This document shows positions 46,830-54,892 of a stretch of 64,000 nucleotides of DNA, in pieces. The position numbers and the translations under genes were made by a program. Position 1 is the stretch's first letter, and each line of letters starts with the position of its first letter. Source of the DNA: Aquisphaera giovannonii. GTDB taxonomy: Bacteria > Planctomycetota > Planctomycetia > Isosphaerales > Isosphaeraceae. The notes beneath the pieces are model-generated. The model was not told the origin of the DNA. It worked only from the letters and a program-made list of their open reading frames with translations, and did no database searches. Where the stretch lies: positions 2,232,001 through 2,296,000 of the forward strand of contig NZ_CP042997.1 of NCBI RefSeq assembly GCF_008087625.1, in the 5' to 3' direction.

Positions 46830-47033
46830 ATGAACGAAGAAATCCCGATCCTCCCGCTCGTCGTGGGCGCCCTCGTGCTCAGCTACTTCGGCTTCGAGGT
46901 CAACCGCCAGAGGCACAAGCTCCGGACGATCTTCAACGTCTTCGACCGCGAAGAGGCCGAGCTGGCCGACCTCCTCGAGAAGTGGGTCGCCGCCGGCGAC
47001 CTCAAGCCCTACGTCGTGCCCGATCCGATCTGA
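46830..47033 (+). CDS. Very small single-pass membrane protein
   Basis: 67 aa; GGAAGGA 10 bases upstream of the ATG. A hydrophobic helix (ILPLVVGALVLSYFGF, residues ~6-21) is followed by a basic helix (NRQRHKLRTIFNVF) and an acidic amphipathic helix (REEAELADLLEKWVAAG). No family recognised. It sits between the His-rich protein and the pseudo-ATPase, and could be a regulatory subunit like the small peptides found on many P-type ATPases. Confidence 0.7.
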   Translation: MNEEIPILPLVVGALVLSYFGFEVNRQRHKLRTIFNVFDREEAELADLLEKWVAAGDLKPYVVPDPI

Positions 47034-47105
47034 GGGCCGTGCCCCGGGCACGCGACTCGGATCTCGAGGGGCCCCGACGGCGCTTTCTCCAGGCGAGCCT
47101 TCCCG

Positions 47106-49067
47106 ATGGTCACCGACGCGCGGATTGCGGACACGAAGACGCCGGCGCGTGTCGGCCACGGGCAAACCGGGGCTCCTTCCCCCGCCCGCGAGACGATCCG
47201 CCCCGTCCCGGGTGAGCCCCCGCCCGTTTCGTTCGCGACGGCCAATGCCGCCGTCGCGCTCGCGGTGGTTGCGGACCTGGTCTTCCCGCCGGCCTGGCCC
47301 GCCGCGGCGGCGACGCTCGTGGGCATGAACCTCCGGGCCTTCGGCTCGGCGACGAGGCAGCTCCGCGAGGGCCGGCTGGAGCTCCCCGCGCTCTATTCCT
47401 CCATCGCGGGGCTGACCCTCGTCACGGGCCAGTTCATCCCCTGGGCCTCGATGAGCTGGGCGATGCGATTCTGGAAGCGGGGCTACCGGGCGGAGTTCGT
47501 CCACGCCCGCGATCGCCTCCTGGCCGACCTGGCGCAACGGCCGCCGCTCGCGCGGGTCCGGACGGCCGACGGGGCCGTGATCGAGAAGCCGGCGGAGGAC
47601 CTGAGGCCCGGCGAGACGATCCTCCTCGGGGGCGGCGACATCGTGCCGATGGACGGCCGGGTGGTGAGCGGGGGCGGCCTGCTCGACGATCGCGCGATCC
47701 GCGGCGGCCGAGGCTACCGGCCGGGACGAGCGGAGGACGACATCCCGGCCGGCTCGCGGATCGTCCGCGGCTCGTTCGTCGTCGAGATGCGCCCGGGCAC
47801 CGACACCCGGGCCGCCGCCCTGGCCCGGATCGCGATCGGGGCCCTCGCGCATGCCCCGGGCGAACGCACCCCGACGCACAAGGGGGAGAGCTTCGCGTCC
47901 CGCGCCGTGGTCCCGTCGCTGGCCGCGGCGGGCGTCGGCCTGATGGTCGGTGGCGCGCCGATGGCCCTCGCCACGCTGAGGGCGGACTACGCGTCCGGGC
48001 CGGGGCTGTCCTATCCGCTCGAGCTCGCCCGGGCCCTGGGCAGGTGCTCGCGTCGCGGCATCGTCGTCCGCGATCCCGACGCGCTGGACCTCTTCGCGAC
48101 GGCCGACGTCCTGCTCATCGAAGACCGCCCTCCGCTCTACGCCCCGGAGGTTGAGGTCGCCGCGGTCCGCATCTTCCCGGGGCACGACGAGGCGGGCGTC
48201 CTCCGCTACGCGGCGTCCGCCCTGCTCGACCTGGACGACGACCGGGCGCCCGCGCTCCGGGCGGCGTGCCGGGAGCGGAAGATCAGCCTGCTTCGGGGGG
48301 TCTCGATCGAGCACGGCACGGACCTGACCCTCTCCCACTCGGGTCGCCTGATCAAGGTCGGGAACCTGGGCCGGGAGCAGGCCGCGCGGGCCGGGGCCTC
48401 ATCCCTGCATCACGACCGCGACACGCTCATGGTCGGCATCGACGGGCAGATCGCCGGCCTCGTCGAATTCCGGCACTCGACGAACCCGAGGTCGCGGGCC
48501 GACCTCGCCGCGCTGCGGTCCTCCTCGTCGCAGCCGCTGGCCATCGGCCTGATCTCCGGCTCGGCCGAGCGCGAGGCGAAAAGCCGGGCCGCGGCCCTCG
48601 GGGCGGACTTCCACCGCGGCGAGACCTCGCCAGCGGACCTCGCGCGGCTCATCGGGCGATGTCGGGCTCGCGGGCTGAAGACCGCGTTCGTCGGCGAGTG
48701 CCTGGCCAGCCCGGAGGCTGCCCGCGCGGCCGATCTCGCCATCTCGCTCGACGGGGAGGGCCTCGAACAGGCCGAGAAGAATCCGGCCCGGATCATAATG
48801 CTCCGCCCGGACCTGGCCGGGCTCGCCCACCTCGCGGAGGCGGCCCGCGAGTACCGCCGGCACATCCGCGCGGCCGAGACCACGGCCGTGATCCCCAACC
48901 TGGCCTGCGCGGCGGGGGCCCTGCTGCTCGGGTTCAGCTCCCTCACCAATGTGGCCATCACGAACCTCGGCACCTTCGCGACCTACGCGAGGACGACCCG
49001 GAACCTCCGCGGAGCCCAAGATGAGCGAGAATCCGACCGCCGGTCCCCGGCCCGCGGAAGCCGATGA
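47106..49067 (+). CDS. Degenerate P-type ATPase homologue (predicted pseudo-ATPase)
   Basis: 653 aa. It aligns by eye with the upstream ATPase along the core: THKGESFASRAVVPSLAAAGVG against QHKGERLADKAVIPTLAIGSVG, the DIVPMDGRVVSGG actuator strand, and VIPNLACAAGALLLGF against VPNIACIAGVFTLGF. The catalytic motifs are changed: TGES is R199-G-G-R, DKTGT is E339-D-R-P-P (IEDRPPL), and GDGIND is G530-E-C-L-A-S. The N-terminal HMA_2-like domains are missing. It should not form the aspartyl-phosphate and cannot pump alone, so it may be a partner or regulator of the active ATPase. Its tail overlaps the next gene by 47 bases. Confidence 0.85.
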   Translation: MVTDARIADTKTPARVGHGQTGAPSPARETIRPVPGEPPPVSFATANAAVALAVVADLVFPPAWPAAAATLVGMNLRAFGSATRQLREGRLELPALYSSIAGLTLVTGQFIPWASMSWAMRFWKRGYRAEFVHARDRLLADLAQRPPLARVRTADGAVIEKPAEDLRPGETILLGGGDIVPMDGRVVSGGGLLDDRAIRGGRGYRPGRAEDDIPAGSRIVRGSFVVEMRPGTDTRAAALARIAIGALAHAPGERTPTHKGESFASRAVVPSLAAAGVGLMVGGAPMALATLRADYASGPGLSYPLELARALGRCSRRGIVVRDPDALDLFATADVLLIEDRPPLYAPEVEVAAVRIFPGHDEAGVLRYAASALLDLDDDRAPALRAACRERKISLLRGVSIEHGTDLTLSHSGRLIKVGNLGREQAARAGASSLHHDRDTLMVGIDGQIAGLVEFRHSTNPRSRADLAALRSSSSQPLAIGLISGSAEREAKSRAAALGADFHRGETSPADLARLIGRCRARGLKTAFVGECLASPEAARAADLAISLDGEGLEQAEKNPARIIMLRPDLAGLAHLAEAAREYRRHIRAAETTAVIPNLACAAGALLLGFSSLTNVAITNLGTFATYARTTRNLRGAQDERESDRRSPARGSR

Positions 49068-49347
49068 AATGAGTCGCGTCAAGGACCTGCCCAGGGAGGT
49101 CGGCGTGATGCTCGTCACCGTCGGGGCGCTCGGCCTGGTGCTCCCCGGCGTCGTCGGCGCGCCAGCGGCGATCGCCGGCGGCCTCGTGCTCTGGCCGGGC
49201 ACCTTCGGCACGGTGGAGGGCTGGTTCGAACGGCGGTTCCCGAAGGCCCACAGGAAGGGCCTCAACCAGATCCATCGCTACCTGGACGACCTGGAGCGCC
49301 GGTACCCCGACCTCGCCCGGGGGCCTGATCCGGAGCCGGACCGCTGA
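49021..49347 (+). CDS. Small membrane protein closing the ATPase cluster
   Basis: 108 aa from the ATG at 49021 (GGAG six bases upstream); an in-frame ATG at 49069, two bases after the pseudo-ATPase stop, is an alternative giving 92 aa. Two hydrophobic stretches rich in Gly/Val (GVMLVTVGALGLVLPGVVGAPAAIAGGLVLWP) suggest a membrane hairpin, followed by a basic region (RRFPKAHRKGLNQIHRYLDDLERR). No family recognised. Overlaps the pseudo-ATPase tail, and its own 3' end overlaps the convergent methyltransferase gene by 86 bases. Confidence 0.7.
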   Translation: MSENPTAGPRPAEADEMSRVKDLPREVGVMLVTVGALGLVLPGVVGAPAAIAGGLVLWPGTFGTVEGWFERRFPKAHRKGLNQIHRYLDDLERRYPDLARGPDPEPDR

Positions 49348-50086
49348 TCGGCCTGCGGACCCGGTAGAGGACTCCCTCCACCGCCTCGCCGCCCTCGGAT
49401 CGCGCGCCGATCGGCTCCGCCCGACACTCCATCCCGCGTAGTCCCACCTCGGACGCGAAGGGGGCCGCGCTGCCCCTGCCCGGGTCCGAGATCCAGGCCT
49501 CGCCGCCCTCCTCGAGCAGGCCCGCCAGCAGGCCGGCCACCAGGGGGACGAGCCTCGCCTCGTAGAGCAGGTCCGAGCCCAGGATCAGCGGGGAACGCAG
49601 CTCGGGCGGCGTCCGCCAATCGAGGAGGCCCGTGCGGTAATCCGCCTCGTCGAACCCGCTCGCCCGGGCGCTCCTGCGGACGAAGTCGAGCGGGGCGGGG
49701 TCGTAGTCCGTGAACAGGACGCGGAGCCCGCGGGCCACGGCGACGAGCCCCGCCAGCCCCACGCCGCAGCCGATCTCCAGCACCTCGCGGCGGGCTCCGG
49801 CGGGCCCGCACAGCCGATCGAACGCCTCCGCGGGCTCCGTCGCGACCGCCTGGGCCAGGAGGCACGCGCCGGGCCACAGGTAGGCCCAGTAGGGCATGTA
49901 GTCCTCTCTGCGGTTCAGCTCCCGGACCACCGGATCGTCGAGCATCCGGTCGGGTTCGCCCGGTCGGACGAGGGCAATGGCCGTCCCCGCGAACTCGAGG
50001 CGGGAGATCACGACCGGCCCCTCGTACGCGGTCGCCGGCACGTCGCGTTCCGGCTCGGCTGGAGGACTCGCGGGATTCAAGGGCAT
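49262..50086 (-). CDS. Class I SAM-dependent methyltransferase (protein-lysine methyltransferase-like)
   Basis: 274 aa from the ATG at 50086 (GAGG just upstream); a GTG one codon earlier is possible. SAM-binding motif VLEIGCGVGLAGLVAV, followed by FTDYDPAPLDFVRRSA; PYWAYLWPGA before it and LILGSDLLYEARLVPLVAGLL after it match the METTL/EEF-KMT-like lysine methyltransferase group. The target is unknown. The Pro/Gly-rich C-terminus (~45 residues) lies over the antisense overlap with the last ATPase-cluster gene. Upstream neighbour on the same strand is 21 bases away. Confidence 0.78.
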   Translation of the reverse strand: MPLNPASPPAEPERDVPATAYEGPVVISRLEFAGTAIALVRPGEPDRMLDDPVVRELNRREDYMPYWAYLWPGACLLAQAVATEPAEAFDRLCGPAGARREVLEIGCGVGLAGLVAVARGLRVLFTDYDPAPLDFVRRSARASGFDEADYRTGLLDWRTPPELRSPLILGSDLLYEARLVPLVAGLLAGLLEEGGEAWISDPGRGSAAPFASEVGLRGMECRAEPIGARSEGGEAVEGVLYRVRRPISGPAPDQAPGRGRGTGAPGRPGSDGSG

Positions 50087-50107
50087 CACCTCGGTCGCCT
50101 GCGAACG

Positions 50108-50647
50108 TCACGAAGGGAATTGATCGACGAATCGCCGCAGGCGGTCGCCGAGGACATCCGCGACGCGGACCGGCTCCGGGAAGAGCTGGTCCGGCCCGGC
50201 ACGGAGGGCGAAGGAGAGCGTTTCCCGATCGAGATTCACGAGGATCAGGCCCAGCGGCACGACCCGGAATCGTCGCATCGAGGATCCGAGAGCCTGGTCG
50301 AGGTCCGCCTCCGTGCCCGCGCCGATGGGCTCGTCCGTCAGGCCGACCACCGTGAGCCCGATCGTCGGCGCCTGCCAGGGCGAATACCTCGCGCCCACGA
50401 CCATGGCCGTCCGCTCGAGGAGTTGCCGGTGTCCCTGGCCGGGGGGGGCATCGTCGCCGGTCGCGCGCGCGACGGCCACGACGCTCAGGGCACGCCCGAG
50501 GATCGGCACCGGATTCCACTTCAGGGGGCGACGATAATAGCGCAGGACCTCCACGGCCGGGCGGCGGTAGTCCTCGCCCTCGTCCGCGTGCGACCCGCCG
50601 TCGCGGAGGACCGGGTCGATCAGTCCCAGGAGCTGGTCGTCCGTCAT
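50108..50647 (-). CDS. Conserved hypothetical protein
   Basis: 179 aa from the ATG at 50647, with GAGGGACCG directly upstream; the longer frame lacks such a site. Mixed alpha/beta, with hydrophobic strands (ALSVVAVARA, TIGLTVVGLTD, VVPLGLILVNLD) and no signal peptide or membrane helix. RYYRRPLKWNPVP near residue 35 is distinctive. No family recognised. Leads the methyltransferase gene in a two-gene unit and is divergent from the thioesterase gene. Confidence 0.7.
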   Translation of the reverse strand: MTDDQLLGLIDPVLRDGGSHADEGEDYRRPAVEVLRYYRRPLKWNPVPILGRALSVVAVARATGDDAPPGQGHRQLLERTAMVVGARYSPWQAPTIGLTVVGLTDEPIGAGTEADLDQALGSSMRRFRVVPLGLILVNLDRETLSFALRAGPDQLFPEPVRVADVLGDRLRRFVDQFPS

Positions 50648-50769
50648 CGGTCCCTCGAGGCCCACGACCGGTCGGCCCGCCCGCCCGACCGCCCTGGTAT
50701 CATGGAGATCCCGCGGCCGGCCACTCTTTCTCCCGAAGCGGCCCAGTCCTTGTCCGCAGGAGGCGCCTC

Positions 50770-51297
50770 TTGAGTCCCCACACACCGGCCGACTCGCTCG
50801 CCCCGCGACCCGGCTCTGCGTCCCGCGTCAGTCTGTCGACGCTGGTCACCCCGGACCAGACCAACCCCTACGGCACGCTCCACGGCGGGGTGCTCCTCCG
50901 CCTGGCCGATGAATGCGGCGCGATCGCCGCGATCAGGCACGTGGGCCACGGCCAGATCACGACGGCCGCGATCGACTCGTTCACCTTCATCGGTCCCGTC
51001 TTCGTCGGCGAGCGGGTCGAGCTGGTGGCCGAGGTGACCTACGCGGGCAGGACCTCGATGGAAGCGTTCATCGAGATCCACGCCGAGCCCCTCCACAAGG
51101 CCGAGCCGCGCAAGGTCGGCGTCGGTTACGCCGTCTACGTCGCCCTCTGCGAGCTCGACCGCAAGCCGGTCCGCGTCCCGCCGCTCCTGTGCGAGACCGA
51201 GTCCGACCGCCGCCGGGACGAGGAGGCCCGGGCCCGCCAGGCGATCCGGCTGGCCCGGAGGGCGGAGGCGCTGGCCCATCGCGAGGAGCTCCACTGA
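50770..51297 (+). CDS. Acyl-CoA thioesterase (hotdog fold)
   Basis: 175 aa from TTG at 50770, which has a perfect AGGAGG six bases upstream. Hotdog signature: NPYGTLHGGVLLRLADECGAIAA with the catalytic-type Asp, then AIDSFTFIGPVFVGERVELVAEV. This is the YciA/BACH-like acyl-CoA hydrolase layout; it should hydrolyse acyl-CoAs to free acid and CoA. A charged C-terminal tail (~45 residues) follows. Exact substrate not predictable. Confidence 0.85.
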   Translation: MSPHTPADSLAPRPGSASRVSLSTLVTPDQTNPYGTLHGGVLLRLADECGAIAAIRHVGHGQITTAAIDSFTFIGPVFVGERVELVAEVTYAGRTSMEAFIEIHAEPLHKAEPRKVGVGYAVYVALCELDRKPVRVPPLLCETESDRRRDEEARARQAIRLARRAEALAHREELH

Positions 51298-51323
51298 GCC
51301 GGGGCCTCGTCGGGCATTGACCC

Positions 51324-51374
51324 GGGAGGGCGAGGCTCCTGCCGGGTGGGGCTCGGCAGGAGCCTCGCCCTCCC
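51324..51374. terminator. Bidirectional terminator, 21-bp perfect inverted repeat
   Basis: Left arm 51324-51344 and right arm 51354-51374 are perfect reverse complements with a nine-base loop. It lies between the convergent thioesterase and Tat genes, 26 bases after the thioesterase stop, the place for a shared terminator. No T-run on either side. Confidence 0.6.
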
Positions 51375-51446
51375 CGTGCTCGACACCCGGATACCGGTGA
51401 TGAAGAGACCACGAGCCGAGGGCCCGTGGCACCGCCCGGAAGGACC

Positions 51447-51806
51447 TCACATCCCGACGGATTCCGCCGGCGAGTCGCCGGCGCTCGTGGAGCTCGACGA
51501 GGCGACGCCGGGGACCTCGAACTTGGGGACGCTCGCGTCGCTGTAGGCCGAATCGCCCCGCGGCTTCTCGTCGTATCGGTAGTTCGAGGCATAGCCCAGG
51601 GACTGGCTCGTGCTCGAGGAGTAGCCGCTGATGCCCGCGCCGGAAGAACCCTCGTGGAGCTCCTCCGTCAGGCCGTTGAGGCCCTTCTTGAACTCCAGGA
51701 CGCCGCGGCCGATCTGCTTCCCGACCTCGGGCAGGCGCTTCCCGAAGAGCAGGACCGCGATGCCCATGATCAGGGCCATCTCCATGGGACCGAGCTGAGG
51801 GAGCAT
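51447..51806 (-). CDS. tatA: Twin-arginine translocase subunit TatA/TatB-like
   Basis: 119 aa. N-terminal membrane helix (PMEMALIMGIAVLLFG), then the amphipathic helix KRLPEVGKQIGRGVLEFKKGLNGLTEEL, the TatA hallmark with the FG-KRLP hinge. The long Ser/Tyr-rich tail (~65 residues) is unstructured. TatA oligomers form the conduit for folded twin-arginine proteins. A second tatA-like gene lies 73 bases upstream on the same strand. It is longer than usual TatA (60-90 aa), so TatB function is possible. Confidence 0.9.
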   Translation of the reverse strand: MLPQLGPMEMALIMGIAVLLFGKRLPEVGKQIGRGVLEFKKGLNGLTEELHEGSSGAGISGYSSSTSQSLGYASNYRYDEKPRGDSAYSDASVPKFEVPGVASSSSTSAGDSPAESVGM

Positions 51807-51879
51807 ATCCTCCTCCGACGAGGGACGAGCGGGGACCGGAAGTATACGACGACCGTGGCGACCATCAACGGCCGGCGAC

Positions 51880-52092
51880 TCAGGAGGTCGGCGGGATGGG
51901 CTTCTTCTCTCCCGGCCCGGCCTGGTCGATCTCGTCCTCGATCCCCGCCACGCCCTTCTTGAACTCGGTCACGCTCTTCCCGAGCGAGCGCATCACGCTC
52001 GGCAGGCGGTTGCCGAAGATCAGCAGGGAGACGAATCCGACGATGATCAACTCGGTCGTGCCCAGGTTCTGGAAGAAGGCGAGCGGCATCAT
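51880..52092 (-). CDS. tatA: Twin-arginine translocase subunit TatA
   Basis: 70 aa. Membrane helix TTELIIVGFVSLLIFG, hinge NRLP, amphipathic helix SVMRSLGKSVTEFKKGVAGIEDEI, short charged tail: a standard TatA. The ATG at 52092 is followed by a second Met; either can start. It sits between the other tatA-like gene and a third small protein with a Tat-like N-terminus, all leftward. No tatC is in the window. Confidence 0.9.
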   Translation of the reverse strand: MMPLAFFQNLGTTELIIVGFVSLLIFGNRLPSVMRSLGKSVTEFKKGVAGIEDEIDQAGPGEKKPIPPTS

Positions 52093-52164
52093 GAGCGGTG
52101 TCCTCGGGCGAAGGGTGGGGGTCGAATCCTCAGTTGGACGTCGGTCGAGTCCGGACGGGTCCGT

Positions 52165-52488
52165 TCAGGGGGAGAGCCGCGGGGCACTCCCGCTCGTGAT
52201 CAGTGTGCGGGTGATGATCCAGGCGGCGACCGCCGTCGCCGCGAGGATCGTGAAGAACCAGTAGAGCCGGTTCCCACGCGTGAGGAAGGCCAGGGCGATC
52301 TGCCGACGCGTCCGCGGTCGAGCGGGGGCCGCGGGCCCGGCCCCCGGACGCCTCGCGGGGCCCGGCCGGCGGACCGGCGAGAGCCAGGGGAGGATCGTTT
52401 GCGCGCGATCGCCCTTCAGGACCCCGGAGCGCCCGTAGAGCACGAGGACCATCATCCCGATCACGAGCAGCTCGCGCAGGCCGATCAT
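52165..52488 (-). CDS. Tat-like small membrane protein with a second C-terminal helix
   Basis: 107 aa. The N-terminus GLRELLVIGMMVLVLYGRSGVLKG resembles a TatA helix with a YGRSGV hinge in place of FGKRLP. A Pro/Arg/Ala-rich linker (~40-75) follows, then a second hydrophobic helix (LYWFFTILAATAVAAWIITRTLI). TatA proteins have only one helix, so this may be a derived or accessory Tat component. Same strand as and 72 bases upstream of tatA. Identity uncertain. Confidence 0.6.
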   Translation of the reverse strand: MIGLRELLVIGMMVLVLYGRSGVLKGDRAQTILPWLSPVRRPGPARRPGAGPAAPARPRTRRQIALAFLTRGNRLYWFFTILAATAVAAWIITRTLITSGSAPRLSP

Positions 52489-52808
52489 CGCACGTCCTTC
52501 CGGCAGGCGCGAACCCGGACCGGCCGCGGGCGGATGCCAGCAGGGGACGAGGGGACACCAGATTCAGTGCGCGTGAAGAAGAGCATACGGGCGGCACGGG
52601 CGCGGCGTCGTGATGGGGGAGGGCCGACAGCTCGGCGCCAACCGAAGACCTTGGCGTCTCGACAGGGACGACGCGCGGGGGGTTCTTACCATTCCATCGT
52701 ATCGCGGCCCCCCCGGGTGTCAACCGGTTTCCGGTTCCGGCTCGATGGACGGGGCCGGGGCCGTCCTTGGGTGGCGAGGCGACGGTCGCCGCGTGGTCGT
52801 CCGCGACA
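52489..52808. other. Intergenic region
   Basis: 320 bases between the Tat-like gene and the glycosyltransferase gene, both leftward. No gene, clear promoter or terminator was seen. Confidence 0.5.
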
Positions 52809-53900
52809 TCAGGTGGTCGATCCCGCGGATGGACTCCCCGGATTGCCCTGGCGGACCTCGCGGAGGACGTACGTCGGCTTGTCCTGGGACTCGAAATAGG
52901 TCCGCATGATCAGCTCGGACTGGATGCCCAGGAGGATGCTCATGACTCCGGCCAGGAAGAACATCACCGTGAGCGAGGGCAGGGGGGTCTCGATGAACGT
53001 CTTCGGCTCCATCCCCCGGAACCAGCCCACGCCCGGCCAGGGGCACAGGTACTTGAAGTAGAGCATGCCCAGGAAGCAGGCGAACCCGGCGAGGAAGGAC
53101 CACATCCCCAGCCGGCCGAAGAAGTGGATCGGCCGCTGGGCGTAGCGCTGGAGGAACCGGATGAGGATCAGGTCGAGCACGACGTTGAACGTCCGGCCCA
53201 GACCATATTTCGTCTTGCCGGCCCTCCGCGGGCGGTGGTTCACGACCTGCTCGGTGATCCGCGCCCCTTGCCAGGCGGCGAAGATCGGGATGAAACGGTG
53301 CATCTCCCCGTAGAGGCGGACGCCGGCGAGCACCCGGCGGCGGTAGGCCTTGAGGGTGCAGCCGAAGTCGTGCAGGCGGACCCCGGAGAGGCGGGCGACC
53401 AGGGAATTGGCGATCCTCGACGGGACCTTCCGGGTCAGGAGGGCGTCCTGCCGGTCCTTCCGCCAGCCGGAGACGACGTCGTACCCGCTCTCGAGCGTCG
53501 CCAGGAGCTTCGGGATGTCCGCCGGGTCGTTCTGGCGGTCGCCGTCCATGGGGACGAGGACCTCGCCCCGCGCCATGTCGAGCGCCGCGGAGATCGCCGC
53601 GGTCTGCCCGCAGTTCCGCCAGAGGAAGGCGACCCGCACGTGCCGCGGATCCCGGGCCTGGATGGCCTCGAGTTGGGCGGCCGTGCCGTCGATCGAGCCG
53701 TCGTCCACGAAGATCAGCTCGTAGCTCAGCGGCAGCGGCCTCAGCGCCGCGTCGAGCTCTTGGTGCAGCGGCGCGACGTTCTCCGCCTCGTTGTAGACCG
53801 GTATCAGGACCGAGAGGTCCACGGCCCCGGCGGGGGGGCTCGCCGGGCCGGGCGGCCGCTCCCGGCCGGCGGGGGTCATCGTTTCGGTCGGCGTCGTCAT
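52809..53900 (-). CDS. Polyprenyl-phosphate-type glycosyltransferase, family 2
   Basis: 363 aa from the ATG at 53900. GT2 fold: VLIPVYNEAENVAPLH, FVDDGSIDGTAAQL, VPMDGDRQNDPADIPKL (the Asp motifs for nucleotide-sugar and metal) and a C-terminal pair of membrane helices (~260-285 and ~305-335), the plan of GtrB/ArnC/DPM1-like enzymes that load a sugar onto undecaprenyl phosphate. The sugar is unknown. Last gene of a leftward run rhomboid - isomerase - glycosyltransferase with 32- and 42-base gaps. Confidence 0.88.
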   Translation of the reverse strand: MTTPTETMTPAGRERPPGPASPPAGAVDLSVLIPVYNEAENVAPLHQELDAALRPLPLSYELIFVDDGSIDGTAAQLEAIQARDPRHVRVAFLWRNCGQTAAISAALDMARGEVLVPMDGDRQNDPADIPKLLATLESGYDVVSGWRKDRQDALLTRKVPSRIANSLVARLSGVRLHDFGCTLKAYRRRVLAGVRLYGEMHRFIPIFAAWQGARITEQVVNHRPRRAGKTKYGLGRTFNVVLDLILIRFLQRYAQRPIHFFGRLGMWSFLAGFACFLGMLYFKYLCPWPGVGWFRGMEPKTFIETPLPSLTVMFFLAGVMSILLGIQSELIMRTYFESQDKPTYVLREVRQGNPGSPSAGSTT

Positions 53901-53932
53901 GCGTCGCGGCCTCGGCGGCGGGACCGGAGGGT

Positions 53933-54850
53933 TCAGCCCTTGATGTACTGGAGCAGGTAGCGGCGGCTGATGATCAGGGAGTCCAGCCGGGCCTGGAGCG
54001 AGCCCTCGAAGGCGCGGTCCTCGACCTCGATCGCCACGTCGCCCTGGTAGCCGACGTCCCCGAGCGTCCCGAAGAAGGCGCCCCAGTCGACGTCCCCCTG
54101 GCCGGGGATCTTGGGCGTGTGCCAGAGCTTCGGGAAGGCGAAGAGGCCGTGCTCGTCCAGCCGCTCGCGGTCGATCCGCAGGTCCTTGGCGTGGACGTGG
54201 AAGAGCTTGTCGCGGAACTCCCGGATCGCGGCGAGGTAATCCATGCCCTGGAGGACGAAGTGCGACGGGTCGAAGTTCAGGCCGAACGAGTCGCTCGGGA
54301 TGTCCTCGAACATCCGCCGCCAGATCGCCGGCGATGTGGCGAGGTTCTTGCCCCCGGGCCACTCGTCGCGGCCGAAGAGCATGGGGCAGTTCTCGATGCC
54401 GACCTTCACGCCCCTGGACTCGGCGTGGGAGATCAGCGGCCTCCACGTCTCCAGGAAACGCGGCCAGTTCTCGTCCACCGAGAGCGACGGGTCGCGGCCG
54501 ACGAACGAGTTGACCCGCGTCAGGCCGAGGGCGGACGCCGCATCGATCACCTTGCGGATCTGGGCGACGGCCGCCTCGGCCTCGCCCCGGTCCGGCGAGA
54601 GCGGGTTCGGATAGTAGCCCAGGCCGGAGATCGAGACGCCGCTGTCGGCGAGCTTGCCCCGGACGGCGTCGAGCGCGGCGGCGGAGAGGTCGGCCGCGTC
54701 CAGGTGCGTGACCCCCGCGTACCGCCGCTCGGCCTTGCCGACGGGCCAGCACATCAGCTCCACGCTGGAGAAGCCCGCCTCGCGGGCGAAGCCGAGGACC
54801 TGATCCAGCGTGTATTCCGGGAGGATCGCCGAGACGAATCCAAGCTTCAT
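53933..54850 (-). CDS. Sugar phosphate isomerase/epimerase (xylose-isomerase-like TIM barrel)
   Basis: 305 aa. The family start [36 protein letters not shown], then GIENCPM with metal-ligand Glu, [21 protein letters not shown], and [10 protein letters not shown] with the last metal-ligand Glu. AP_endonuc_2-type proteins isomerise or epimerise sugars or sugar acids; the substrate is not predictable. Middle gene of the rhomboid - isomerase - glycosyltransferase run. Confidence 0.88.
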   Translation of the reverse strand: MKLGFVSAILPEYTLDQVLGFAREAGFSSVELMCWPVGKAERRYAGVTHLDAADLSAAALDAVRGKLADSGVSISGLGYYPNPLSPDRGEAEAAVAQIRKVIDAASALGLTRVNSFVGRDPSLSVDENWPRFLETWRPLISHAESRGVKVGIENCPMLFGRDEWPGGKNLATSPAIWRRMFEDIPSDSFGLNFDPSHFVLQGMDYLAAIREFRDKLFHVHAKDLRIDRERLDEHGLFAFPKLWHTPKIPGQGDVDWGAFFGTLGDVGYQGDVAIEVEDRAFEGSLQARLDSLIISRRYLLQYIKG

Positions 54851-54892
54851 GATGCGTACCTCGAAGGGAAAGTTCCGGCGGCGGTGGCGGAT

